Below, in pieces: positions 1-7,539 of a DNA stretch of 37,019 nt. A model generated the notes under the pieces. The model did not search any database. It saw only the letters and a program-made list of their open reading frames with translations, and was not told the origin of the DNA. Position 1 is the first letter of the stretch. Every line of letters begins with the position of its first letter. The position numbers and the translations under genes were made by a program. Location: contig ONSJ01000013.1 of the NCBI GenBank assembly GCA_900320515.1, positions 1 to 37,019 of the forward strand, read 5' to 3'. Origin of the DNA: an uncultured Methanobrevibacter sp. GTDB lineage: Archaea; Methanobacteriota; Methanobacteria; Methanobacteriales; Methanobacteriaceae.

Positions 1-98
1 GATGCAAGAGCAAAGTTGCCGATAATCGCTTGTGTAGGCAAGGTAGTTCGCTAAGATGAATGCTGATGAACAGAATGTGGGTTACTCTTAACATGCCA
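1..98 (+). ncRNA. rnpB: RNase P RNA, 3' end (5' part outside window)
   Basis: The first ~95 bases are clearly less AT-rich than the following 150 and contain the conserved 3' segment of RNase P RNA: CTAAGATGAATG (51-62), then ACAGAA (70-75) and GGGTTAC. The E. coli RNA has the same order near its 3' end, CUAGAUGAAUG followed by ACAGAA and GGCUUA. A short inverted repeat (TTGCC near 16-20, GGCAA near 37-41) fits a stem of the upstream arm. The RNA is the catalytic subunit for tRNA 5' maturation. The 5' half lies outside the window, and the exact 3' end is uncertain by about 10 bases because the partner strand of helix P1 is missing. Family recognition is from memory of the conserved regions. 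Confidence 0.82.
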
Positions 99-125
99 AA
101 ATATTAATTAATTTTCTAATTTTAA

Positions 126-136
126 CTATTTTTTTG
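126..136 (+). terminator. T-tract downstream of RNase P RNA
   Basis: A run of seven T (129-135) lies about 30 bases after the apparent end of the RNase P RNA. T-tracts are the usual archaeal termination signal. The rest of 100-250 is very AT-rich with no other feature I can support; it must hold the promoter of the next gene, but no single TATA box stands out. Confidence 0.4.
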
Positions 137-259
137 AAAAAATATTCATTACCTTAAACATTCTATAATTGCATAGTATTAAATATGTTATTAAATATAT
201 TCTTAATTGATATATAAAAAAACATGTGTTGAAAAATAACTTAATTTTATGTGATGTCA

Positions 260-1429
260 ATGATATATAATACGCTCGGAAAAACAGGCTTAAAGGTTTC
301 AAGATTGGGTTTTGGAACCATGAGACTTCCGACACTCTATTCCAATGCCGATATTGATGAGGAGGAAGCAACTAAAATGTTTGATTATGCAATTGAGAAT
401 GGAATCAACATATTTGACACTGCTTTTCCATATCATAATGCTACTTTGGCCGGCAATGGAAATGGTGAAATATTTTTAGGCGAATATTTTAAAGAAAATA
501 ACTTAAGAGATGAAGTGATCCTTCAAACAAAATCTCCTACATGGTTCATTTCAGAGAAAAAGGATTTTGAATCATTTTTGGATAAGCAGCTAGAAAAACT
601 GCAAACAGATTATCTTGATGTTTACCTGTTGCACTCATTAAATGCCTCCGGATGGAATAAGGTAAAGAATTTGGGTGTAATGGACTTTCTGGATGATTGC
701 TTAAGTTCCGGAAAGGTTAAGCATATAGGGTTTTCAGCGCATGTTGGATTGGATCTTCTGACTGAGATTTTGGAGGAATATCCTAAATGGGAAGTTGTTT
801 TGACTCAAATGAATTACCTGGACGAATACTACCAGTCAGGAGCCGACGGCCTTCAATATTTAAAGAAGAATGATATCGGTACAATGATTATGGAACCTTT
901 GAGGGGAGGCAGATTAATCAACCATGTTCCTGAAGAGGTTACTGTGTTGTGGGGAATATCTGAAGTTGAAAGGACTCCTGTAGAGTGGGCATTTCAATAC
1001 CTGTGGAATCGTGACGATGTCGATTGTGTTTTAAGTGGAATGAGCAGTTTAAATCAGGTAAAGGAAAATATAAGATATGCTTCACATGAAGATGTTATCA
1101 GCGAATATGATCAGGAACTGATAAATGATGTTGCAAGGCAATACAAGGCCTCCACATTGGGAAATGAATGTACAAAATGCGGTTATTGCATGCCTTGTCC
1201 TAATGGGGTGGATATCATTAACTGCTTCAATGAATACAACATCGCTCAGATGATGAAGGACCCTAAGGCAAGTGCCATGCAGTATTTCTCAGTGATTGAC
1301 CGGGGTTCAAGAGCAGACAGCTGCCGTAAGTGTGAGGAATGTTTGCCGTTGTGCACTCAGCACATGAATATTCCTGAAGAGCTTGAGAAGGTACGTGAAT
1401 ACTTCGGTACTGAATTTAACCATTTTTAG
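260..1429 (+). CDS. Aldo/keto reductase with C-terminal [4Fe-4S] ferredoxin-like domain
   Basis: Predicted cytoplasmic oxidoreductase of the aldo/keto reductase superfamily, subgroup with a ferredoxin-like tail. Counting from the GTG at 251, the barrel carries the catalytic tetrad Asp56, Tyr61, Lys94 and His128 (motifs FDTAFPYH, LQTKS, YLLHS). The C-terminus has two cysteine clusters, C307-x2-C310-x2-C313-x2-C316 and C358-x2-C361-x2-C364-x3-C368, enough for two [4Fe-4S] clusters that could pass electrons to or from the active site. The ATG at 260 (MIYNTLGKTG) is preferred because GTGAT at 251-255 makes an SD four bases before it; the GTG at 251 and ATG at 254 are alternatives adding two or three residues. 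The substrate cannot be read from sequence. A MATE exporter gene follows on the same strand after 84 bases. Confidence 0.9.
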   Translation: MIYNTLGKTGLKVSRLGFGTMRLPTLYSNADIDEEEATKMFDYAIENGINIFDTAFPYHNATLAGNGNGEIFLGEYFKENNLRDEVILQTKSPTWFISEKKDFESFLDKQLEKLQTDYLDVYLLHSLNASGWNKVKNLGVMDFLDDCLSSGKVKHIGFSAHVGLDLLTEILEEYPKWEVVLTQMNYLDEYYQSGADGLQYLKKNDIGTMIMEPLRGGRLINHVPEEVTVLWGISEVERTPVEWAFQYLWNRDDVDCVLSGMSSLNQVKENIRYASHEDVISEYDQELINDVARQYKASTLGNECTKCGYCMPCPNGVDIINCFNEYNIAQMMKDPKASAMQYFSVIDRGSRADSCRKCEECLPLCTQHMNIPEELEKVREYFGTEFNHF

Positions 1430-1513
1430 ATTATTTTTAAAAATATTGTGAATCGAAATAAATTCACAATTATTAAAAAAATATTTAATGTCCTTCACTT
1501 TAAAATTAATAAT

Positions 1514-2854
1514 ATGCATAAAAACATTGATTTAGTCACCAACCCAATTAAATCATTCTGGAAATTGACCATACCAATAATGTGTTTTGTCATGTTTGAC
1601 GGCATTTCCGCTTTGGTGGATATGATGTGGGTATCGTCCATAAGCAGTGATGCTGTTGTGGCTATGGGGGTTTCCGCTCCAATTCTACTTTTAATCTATT
1701 CGATTGGGGATGCAATTGGTGAAGGGGCTAATTCAATAATTTCTCGTTATATCGGTCATGATAGTTATGATGAATCATACAACGCGCTGATTCATGGAAT
1801 TCTAATAAGCATAATCGTTTCGGTTGCTTTTATAATTTTAGCGTTTTTTTTAAATGAAGTATTGAAGTTTATGGAAGTATCCGAATCTGTTGAATTGGCT
1901 AAGCAGTATCTGTTTCCTCTTTTTTTAGGTGCAAGCGTATTGATCTTATCAGATCTCTTCAGCAATACCCTTCAGTCTGAGGGAGACTCTAAAAGCCCGA
2001 CCATCATAATTATTATTTCAAACCTTTTGAATTTGGCTTTGGACCCTATTTTCATATTCAATTTAAAGTTGGGCGTTTCAGGAGCTGCATATGCCACAGT
2101 CATTTCTTCAGTATTTTCCGTTTGCATATTCCTGTTTCTGTATTTTTCTGGACGAACGAAGATTCCATTAAGCTTAAAGTATTTCAAGTTTAAAATGCAT
2201 ATCATTTATGAAATTTTAAAGGTGGGCGTTCCTAATCTTTGTGACGATATCGTAAGGTGTTCCGTTTCAGTTTTCGTCAATGCATTGCTTTTCCAACAGA
2301 TGGGTCAGGTTGGCGTGCTGCTGTTTTCCGTATCCAGCAAAATTGAAGATTTGCTTAAAACCCCAACTGAAGCTTTCGGTAATGGATTAATGTCTGTTTC
2401 CGGACATTTGTACGGTGCCAAAAAATTCGAAAGGGCAAGGGACCTTTATCGGTATGTGCTTAAGGTCAATCTTGCCACATCAATCATTGTCAGTTTCGCA
2501 TTCTTTTTGATGAGAGACTATGTCTATCAATCGTTTTCTGTGGTTAATATGGAAACCTCCATTTTTTGGATTGCGATTTTCGGAGCGGTCATCCTCATAT
2601 CCAGGCCTTTTTCAGCCATTCCCGCAAAAATGGTGGATGGGTTTGGAAAAAGTTATTATCCTCTGGTGCTGAATACATTCAAATTGGGATTGAAGGTTGC
2701 TGTTTTGGTTTTAGGTAAGGGGGTACTTCCGTTTGGATTATGTCTTTTGCTTGCATTATCGATTGAAGAGATTGTCTTCGCTTTTGTTTACTACGGATTT
2801 GTTAAATGGCTATTCAATAGGGTGGAACGTCAAAGTGACCCTGTTGTCTGTTAA
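1514..2854 (+). CDS. MATE family multidrug/Na+ antiporter
   Basis: Polytopic membrane protein of about 446 residues with roughly 12 hydrophobic segments, the usual size and pattern of the MATE (multi-antimicrobial extrusion) family. The start MHKNIDLVTNPIKSFWKLTIP is typical of the DinF/NorM-like branch, and GVSGAAYATVIS in the middle is a MATE hallmark. These proteins exchange Na+ or H+ for organic cations or metabolites. A GTG at 1448 would add 22 lysine-rich residues that do not resemble a MATE N-terminus, so the ATG at 1514 is chosen although no clear SD precedes it. It may be co-transcribed with the upstream reductase. It is convergent with the adhesin gene on the opposite strand. Confidence 0.9.
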   Translation: MHKNIDLVTNPIKSFWKLTIPIMCFVMFDGISALVDMMWVSSISSDAVVAMGVSAPILLLIYSIGDAIGEGANSIISRYIGHDSYDESYNALIHGILISIIVSVAFIILAFFLNEVLKFMEVSESVELAKQYLFPLFLGASVLILSDLFSNTLQSEGDSKSPTIIIIISNLLNLALDPIFIFNLKLGVSGAAYATVISSVFSVCIFLFLYFSGRTKIPLSLKYFKFKMHIIYEILKVGVPNLCDDIVRCSVSVFVNALLFQQMGQVGVLLFSVSSKIEDLLKTPTEAFGNGLMSVSGHLYGAKKFERARDLYRYVLKVNLATSIIVSFAFFLMRDYVYQSFSVVNMETSIFWIAIFGAVILISRPFSAIPAKMVDGFGKSYYPLVLNTFKLGLKVAVLVLGKGVLPFGLCLLLALSIEEIVFAFVYYGFVKWLFNRVERQSDPVVC

Positions 2855-3033
2855 CTTTTCATTCACAAGTGGTTTGATATAGATTTGACAAATTAGATTG
2901 TCGCTTTTGATTTGGTCCTTTAATTTAATGAATGAAGCGATACTTTAAATCACCAAATAATAGTATAATGTGTATTTAAAATAAGCGTATTTTTGATAAT
3001 ATGATGGTCTGAAATTGATTTAAAAAATAAAAT
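2855..3033. other. Convergent intergenic region
   Basis: AT-rich spacer between the convergent MATE and adhesin genes. It holds a weak inverted repeat (TCGCTT near 2900, AAGCGA near 2937) and, at its right edge, the T-rich end of the adhesin terminator. No gene or RNA can be supported here. Confidence 0.3.
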
Positions 3034-3057
3034 AAGTAAATGTTTAAACATTTACTT
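3020..3057 (-). terminator. Palindromic terminator of the 510-residue adhesin gene
   Basis: A perfect 24-base palindrome (arms 3034-3045 and 3046-3057, AAGTAAATGTTT and its complement) begins in the last Lys codon and includes the stop codon (3052-3054). Read on the minus strand it is followed by a T-rich tract (3020-3033). Confidence 0.65.
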
Positions 3058-4584
3058 TTTGACTTTAACTGTTTTTTTGGCGGTTACCTTTCCTGAAAAT
3101 GCCTTGTAGGTAGCAGTATATTTTACTTTTTTGCCAACCTTAAGCTTTTTAAGGACAGATTTCTTAATTGTTACTTTGGCAATACCTTTTTTATTGGTTT
3201 TTGCAGTGTATTTTTTGCCTTTGAATTTAAATGTGACTTTTTTGCCCTTTGCCACTTTTTTGCCTTTCTTCAAGGTTGCCTTCAGGACAAGCTTTTTGGC
3301 GGATTTTTTCACGGCGGCCTTTTTCAGTGTCACCTTGTAGTAGATGAAGGTACATTTTGATGTGGTTCCTCCATATACGTCCCTGCCTTTTTGTGCCTTG
3401 TTTTCTTCAAAGGTACATTTCACTGCCTTTGCACCATGTATCTTGTCTGAAGCACTGTATTTAAATCCATAAATGGCTCCACCATGTTTTGCAACATTTT
3501 TTAGAAATGTTGAGGATTCGATTAGGTTATTGTAGAATTTAACCTCTGGAACCCATTTGCCGTTTACATATTTGCCTGCAACTTCATGGCATCTGAAATA
3601 GACTGCACCACCATATTCTGATACTGTGTTGTATTTGAATTGGGAATTTCTTATGAAGAGATCCTTGTTTCCAAATACCGCACCTCCATCTTCACCTGCT
3701 TTGTTTGAAGTGAATGTGCAGGAACTAATATCCATATGAGAGAATGCATATACTGCCCCTCCACCACGGCCGTTGGCTATGTTGTTGGTGAATACACAGT
3801 TGGATATTGTATCTTTATTATGTTCAACAGGTGCCTGCATCAATGTAAAAAGGAGGTTTGAATCCTCGGTTGCATTGCGGCCTTCAAAATATTGGTAAAA
3901 GAACAGTTGACTTTTTTGGAATGTCAGTGAAAAGACTGCGCCTGCATCTCCTCCTGCGGAATTTCTGTTGAATACAGAATTCTTTAAGTTTAAAACGCCT
4001 AAAGAATTAATTGCTCCACCAGCAGTTCCGGCATTGTTGCCTGTGAAAGTACAGTGGTCAACTGTCAGGTGTGCAAAGTTTAAAATTGCACCGCCGTAAA
4101 TATTGGCATGTCCATTTTTGAAGTTGATGTTTTTCAATGTAACTTGGTGTTGCTTTATGCCTATACCATAGTTGATATTGAAAATTCTGGATTTGCCCAT
4201 TGCATCAATGCTATGTCCGTTGCCGTCGATGGTTATGTCCTTATTGATGAAAATTCCGCTAGTGAGTTTAAAGTCATCATTGTACTTGTAGTCATTGTAT
4301 AGGGTGACTGTGCTTCTGTCATCTGCTGAAAGGATTTTTAGTTGTAATGATGTGAAAGTTCCGTCATCTGTGTTGCTTTCCTTTAACGGTTGATTTTCAA
4401 CATTGCTGGATGTTTTCACATTGTCAATGTCACTATCGACAACAAAAGTGTTTTCATCACTGGCTAAAGAGGTATCATTTCCGTCATTCGCTAACGCATC
4501 ATTTACGTCACTAGCTACAACGCTTGTAACACTAAAAATCATGCAAGCAACCAATAAAATTATCAGCAAACTCTTTTTTTTCAT
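3052..4584 (-). CDS. Adhesin-like surface protein with Pmp-type beta-helix and lysine-rich C-terminal domain
   Basis: 510-residue exported protein. Residues 1-25 form a signal peptide (MKKKSLLIILLVACMIFS then SVTSVVAS). A polar, acidic linker follows to ~75. Residues ~90-415 form a right-handed beta-helix with polymorphic-membrane-protein style repeats: recurring GGAI/GGAV motifs alternate with NCTF/SCTF-like turns. The last ~90 residues are a highly basic Ig-like domain with the core KKVTFKFKGKKYTAKTNKKG, also found at the end of three other proteins in this window. The probable role is adhesion to host, microbial partner or surface, held to the wall non-covalently by charge. The SD (GGTGA) lies seven bases before ATG. 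A hairpin separates it by 51 bases from the upstream YhgE/Pip gene, so it may be partly read through from there. Confidence 0.88.
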   Translation of the reverse strand: MKKKSLLIILLVACMIFSVTSVVASDVNDALANDGNDTSLASDENTFVVDSDIDNVKTSSNVENQPLKESNTDDGTFTSLQLKILSADDRSTVTLYNDYKYNDDFKLTSGIFINKDITIDGNGHSIDAMGKSRIFNINYGIGIKQHQVTLKNINFKNGHANIYGGAILNFAHLTVDHCTFTGNNAGTAGGAINSLGVLNLKNSVFNRNSAGGDAGAVFSLTFQKSQLFFYQYFEGRNATEDSNLLFTLMQAPVEHNKDTISNCVFTNNIANGRGGGAVYAFSHMDISSCTFTSNKAGEDGGAVFGNKDLFIRNSQFKYNTVSEYGGAVYFRCHEVAGKYVNGKWVPEVKFYNNLIESSTFLKNVAKHGGAIYGFKYSASDKIHGAKAVKCTFEENKAQKGRDVYGGTTSKCTFIYYKVTLKKAAVKKSAKKLVLKATLKKGKKVAKGKKVTFKFKGKKYTAKTNKKGIAKVTIKKSVLKKLKVGKKVKYTATYKAFSGKVTAKKTVKVKK

Positions 4585-4603
4585 TTTGTTCTCACCTTTT
4601 TCT

Positions 4604-4637
4604 AAAAAAATAATTAGAAGTTATTGGAATAACTTCT
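4604..4637 (-). terminator. Hairpin terminator of the YhgE/Pip gene
   Basis: A perfect 10-base inverted repeat with a two-base loop (AGAAGTTATT 4616-4625, AATAACTTCT 4628-4637) overlaps the last two bases of the TAG stop codon. On the minus strand it is followed by a run of seven T (4604-4610), just before the SD of the next gene. Confidence 0.7.
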
Positions 4638-6474
4638 AAAATAATCCACTATCCTCTAAACGGTCTTCAAAGTATTTTGAAGGTTTGTCTGCTTTTTCTT
4701 TAACAAGAACTGAAACAATAACTGTTGCAACTCCAATTCCTAACAGGACAATCAATGATGGAATGTAATTTGACCAGACGACTCCAAGCTGCGCCTCACG
4801 CAATAGATTAATCGCATACGTCATTGGCATATATGGATGTATGTAATGGAAAAATTTCGCCATGATTTCGATAGGGTAAATTCCTCCCGTTGCAGATATC
4901 TGAAGTACTAAAAGAAGCACTGCAACTCCTTTTCCAACTGTTCCTATTGCCGAAATCATGGAATACATCAGTATCATGAACACTACCGATACCAATATTG
5001 CCGATAAGTAGAACAACGGATAATTATCGACATAGACTCCCAGGATATGTGCTCCAATCAGAGTTACACAGGCCTGCAGGATACTCATTGTCACATAAAT
5101 CAGCAGTTTGCCTGAATACATTTCAAATGGGGAATATTTGGTTCCAACACTTGATTTAGGTTCCATCATTACACAAGTAATTAAAGCACCGACCCACATT
5201 GATAATGCGATATAAAATGGGGATACGTTAGATCCATAATCAGGCACTGAAAATATTTCATTTGTTTCCAATTTGACTGGTGAGAAGAAATAGTCTCCGA
5301 GCAATGTTTCGTTGATTCCTGTAATGCTTGAAAGTGCATCTGCAGATGTGAAAAGAGCAGCTGATGCGCTGAATAATGCTTGCGCCGCTGCATTGGAAAG
5401 CATTTCCGCTCCTGCTGCAAGGGTTACTGAACCTTCTGCAACCTTATTGGAACCGTCTGCTAATTCACCGGATTTTTCAGCTAACAGTACGCTACCGTTA
5501 GTGATTTTTGATGAACCTTCAGCCAATTTTACGGAACCTTCTGCAAGTTTGCTTGAACCTTCTGCTATCTGACCGCTTCCGTCTGCAACCTTTGAAGTTC
5601 CTTCAGCATATTCCTTTATAGGTCCATCTGGTATTAAGGATGGGTCAACAGTTGATTGTATCTCTTCAGCACCTTGCTGAAGTTCGTTCGATTTTTGTTG
5701 AAGGGTGCTTGACCCATCTTCAACAGTCTTTTTACCTTTCTCTATCTCAGTTGATTTTTCTTTTATCGTATCGGATCCCTGTTTAATTTTTTTGGATCCG
5801 TCTTGAACCTGTGATGCTCCGTCATTGACTTGGTCTGCACCGGAAGATACCTGGTCTGCACCTGATTGGAGTTGTGATCCTCCATCGGATAACTGCCCTG
5901 CTCCTGAAGCAAGACCTTCCTGCAATTCCCCAAGTTTGCCATATGCAGCAAGGTTTATAAATTCAACAATCCTTGCATTAAGATTGGTATAGACAGTGTT
6001 GGCGGCAGTGTTGGTCAATTTGGCGGCCACAGGGTTGGCTTTAACATTTACAACATATTCCAATTTGGCCTGTTCTGGATTGTCCGTCGCAATCGACACA
6101 ATGTTTTCGCTCAAGTTTTTGGGTATTACTATGCCTGCATAATAATCACCCTTATGCACCCCATCTCGCAGCTCATCCTCCGTGACAAATGTCCATTTGA
6201 ATTTGGTGTTATTTTTTAAATCTTTAACAAGTTCATTTCCAACATTTATTTTTGTGTCTTCGAAGGAGGTGCCATTATCGAGATTGGCAATTGCAAATTC
6301 TACTTCGTCGGTATTTCCATAAGGGTCCCAGCATGCATATATGTTCAAAAGAGCATAAAGGGACGGTAAAATTATTATTGCAATAAGAACTATTGTTACA
6401 ATGGGATTTGAAAATGCGGCTTTAAAATCATTTTTCATTATCTCTACGATATTGCCTATATCTTTTCTACCCAT
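4636..6474 (-). CDS. YhgE/Pip (EsaA-like) membrane protein with heptad-repeat extracellular rod
   Basis: 612-residue membrane protein of the YhgE/Pip (phage infection protein) family, which includes EsaA-type subunits of Firmicutes type VIIb secretion. It has one N-terminal membrane helix (~22-44, VTIVLIAIIILPSLYALLNI), a conserved outer domain (~45-190, with WDPYGNTDEVEFAIANLDNG), a rod of seven-residue repeats (~190-370) in which GS/GA/DG recurs every seventh position (for example KLAEGSVKLAEGSSKI), and five C-terminal helices (~420-600) of ABC-2 permease type. Size and order fit the bacterial family. The ATG at 6474 has SD GAGGTG four bases upstream. It follows the two small membrane genes by 40 bases and probably shares their transcript. 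The function in archaea is unknown. No ESX ATPase or WXG100 gene is visible nearby. Confidence 0.85.
   Translation of the reverse strand: MGRKDIGNIVEIMKNDFKAAFSNPIVTIVLIAIIILPSLYALLNIYACWDPYGNTDEVEFAIANLDNGTSFEDTKINVGNELVKDLKNNTKFKWTFVTEDELRDGVHKGDYYAGIVIPKNLSENIVSIATDNPEQAKLEYVVNVKANPVAAKLTNTAANTVYTNLNARIVEFINLAAYGKLGELQEGLASGAGQLSDGGSQLQSGADQVSSGADQVNDGASQVQDGSKKIKQGSDTIKEKSTEIEKGKKTVEDGSSTLQQKSNELQQGAEEIQSTVDPSLIPDGPIKEYAEGTSKVADGSGQIAEGSSKLAEGSVKLAEGSSKITNGSVLLAEKSGELADGSNKVAEGSVTLAAGAEMLSNAAAQALFSASAALFTSADALSSITGINETLLGDYFFSPVKLETNEIFSVPDYGSNVSPFYIALSMWVGALITCVMMEPKSSVGTKYSPFEMYSGKLLIYVTMSILQACVTLIGAHILGVYVDNYPLFYLSAILVSVVFMILMYSMISAIGTVGKGVAVLLLVLQISATGGIYPIEIMAKFFHYIHPYMPMTYAINLLREAQLGVVWSNYIPSLIVLLGIGVATVIVSVLVKEKADKPSKYFEDRLEDSGLF
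5390..5895 (-). repeat. Heptad repeat region of the YhgE/Pip rod
   Basis: In-frame tandem seven-residue units (about 21 bases each), consensus (L/Q)-x-(E/D/S)-G-(S/A)-x-x, code the predicted coiled-coil or helical rod of the YhgE/Pip protein. A spacer at about 5625-5655 (VDPSLIPDGPIKEY) breaks the repeat into two blocks. The most regular units (LAEGS) lie near 5500-5570. Boundaries are approximate. Confidence 0.6.
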
Positions 6475-6514
6475 ATTACACCTCGTTTTCTCTATTCATA
6501 TATTATGAGATTAT

Positions 6515-6787
6515 TTATATGAATCCCATTGCCTCAAAAATTGATTCTAAACCTAAAATAATGATTGCCACTCCTCCGATAATCTCGATATAATCAGCAT
6601 ATTTGATGGCTATCTTTGTTCCATAAGTTCCAAGCAGTAACCATATGATTACAGCTATAAGGCTTAATACACTTAAAATAATCGGATTCACATGGGCCAC
6701 AGCACCTTGTGAAGCTAAAATGAGGTTTTCAATGTTTCCAAAAATTAGCAGTCCAGTAAATGGTGCATAATCTTTTAAATTAACCAT
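6515..6787 (-). CDS. Small three-helix membrane protein, paralogue B
   Basis: 90-residue membrane protein with three helices, closely similar to the gene just upstream: both carry GNIENLIL inside helix 1, SxIAVIIWL in helix 2 and IGGxAIxILGL in helix 3. An internal acidic Asn-rich motif in helix 1 and a half-size, duplicated layout recall the LysE/TerC/CadD/MntP exporter superfamily, but I cannot assign it to a family. A GTG at 6796 would start nine bases earlier but lies in the SD itself (AGAGGTGA, coding the last residues of the upstream gene), so the ATG at 6787 is chosen. It starts one base after the upstream stop, so translation is probably coupled. The lysines sit in the loop between helices 2 and 3 and none at the C-terminus, the reverse of its partner. 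Confidence 0.8.
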   Translation of the reverse strand: MVNLKDYAPFTGLLIFGNIENLILASQGAVAHVNPIILSVLSLIAVIIWLLLGTYGTKIAIKYADYIEIIGGVAIIILGLESIFEAMGFI

Positions 6788-6788
6788 A

Positions 6789-7076
6789 TTATTCACCTCT
6801 TTTTGCTTTTCTTAGGTTTATTATTGCATCTTTAACTGAAATAAGTCCTAAAATGACTATTGCAAGTCCTCCAATAAATGTGATGTAATTGGAGTATTGT
6901 ATAGCGAGATCAGTTGCTACAAATCCGATTATTAACCATATAATTACAGCAATAATGCTTAACCCACCTAAAACCTTAGGGTCCACACCTTGAACCACAC
7001 CTTGAGATGATAGGATAAGGTTTTCTATATTTCCAAAAATTATTAATCCCATAAAAGGTAAATATTGTTCTAACAT
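6789..7076 (-). CDS. Small three-helix membrane protein, paralogue A
   Basis: 95-residue membrane protein with three predicted helices (~6-24, ~38-57, ~66-84) and a basic C-terminus (LRKAKRGE). It is the first gene of a probable minus-strand operon with its paralogue and the YhgE/Pip gene. The helix-1 motif GLIIFGNIENLILSSQG is almost identical to the paralogue. Its charge pattern (acidic N-terminus, uncharged to negative helix 2-3 loop, basic C-terminus) predicts N-out/C-in, opposite to the partner. ATG at 7076 has SD GGTGA six bases upstream. The function is unknown; a small ion or metabolite exporter formed by an antiparallel pair is an inference. Confidence 0.8.
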   Translation of the reverse strand: MLEQYLPFMGLIIFGNIENLILSSQGVVQGVDPKVLGGLSIIAVIIWLIIGFVATDLAIQYSNYITFIGGLAIVILGLISVKDAIINLRKAKRGE

Positions 7077-7178
7077 TAAAATTCACCAAGTATATTTATC
7101 ATTTTGTAAATATAAAAGAGTTTCTATTAAAAAATGAATAATTTTTATTAAGTAAAAGATGTAATTAGGGGAGATATC
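7077..7178. promoter_or_regulatory. Divergent promoter region
   Basis: 102-base divergent intergenic region. On the minus strand CTTTTATATTTA (7108-7119) is a plausible TATA box for the small membrane gene pair, giving a very short leader. On the plus strand the T-rich stretch around 7140-7150 (TTTTTATTAA) may serve the downstream gene; its SD GGGGAGAT lies a few bases before ATG 7179. Confidence 0.4.
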
Positions 7179-7505
7179 ATGGAAAATGAAATTACATATG
7201 ATGATTTAAAAGAGCATCAGCATCTCTTTACAATGGCTCCGTCATTCATATTGAGGGCAATGGCCAAAAAGAATTCCAATCTGGTCAGAAAATTCCAACC
7301 GACAATCGAATCTCATTTGAATAAAATGAATGATGAGCAAAAAGGCAAATTAGAAGTTATATTGGATAGTGATGTTGGGGATTTGCAGAATTTGATGAAG
7401 CAGGCTTACATACGAACAAAACTAAAGCAGTATCAAATATTGGCAGACCCTAAGAATAGAGAGTTCATTGAGATTAATCTCAATGAATTGAGAAAATTGA
7501 TTTAA
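7179..7505 (+). CDS. Small hypothetical protein, helical, cytoplasmic
   Basis: 108-residue protein without signal peptide or membrane helix, rich in charged and helix-forming residues (for example HLNKMNDEQKGKLEVILDSD and FIEINLNELRKLI). I do not recognise a family. A well-placed SD (GGGGAGAT at ~7168-7175) precedes ATG, and codon use resembles its neighbours, so it is probably a real gene. It sits alone on the plus strand between two minus-strand units and is convergent with the DUF1002 gene, their stops 17 bases apart. It could be a small regulatory or structural protein; nothing in the sequence decides this. Confidence 0.7.
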   Translation: MENEITYDDLKEHQHLFTMAPSFILRAMAKKNSNLVRKFQPTIESHLNKMNDEQKGKLEVILDSDVGDLQNLMKQAYIRTKLKQYQILADPKNREFIEINLNELRKLI

Positions 7506-7506
7506 A

Positions 7507-7539
7507 AAATAAGATGATGGATTAATTGAAAAATCCATC
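7507..7539 (-). terminator. Hairpin terminator of the DUF1002 gene
   Basis: Inverted repeat GATGGATT (7516-7523) / AATCCATC (7532-7539) with an eight-base loop includes the final codons and the stop of the DUF1002 gene. On the minus strand it is followed by a short T-tract (7505-7510). It may also stop the convergent 108-residue gene. Confidence 0.55.

Noticed and set aside
1..98. Possible C-terminal end of a protein or transposon end at the window start
   Set aside because: The open frames are short and disagree with each other, while the CTAAGATGAATG and ACAGAA segments match the conserved 3' part of RNase P RNA.
126..371. 81-codon minus-strand open frame over the start of the reductase gene
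   Set aside because: It overlaps the reductase N-terminus and the AT-rich leader, has no SD, and reads as low-complexity residues typical of a shadow frame.
1432..1445. AT-only palindrome TATTTTTAAAAATA after the reductase gene as a terminator
   Set aside because: Composition alone makes such palindromes common here; it lacks the G/C-containing arms and T-tract of the other terminators.
6494..6524. Inverted repeat ATTCATATA / TATATGAAT at the end of small membrane gene B as a terminator
   Set aside because: It is not followed by T's on the minus strand, and the YhgE/Pip gene starts just downstream, so an operon is more likely.
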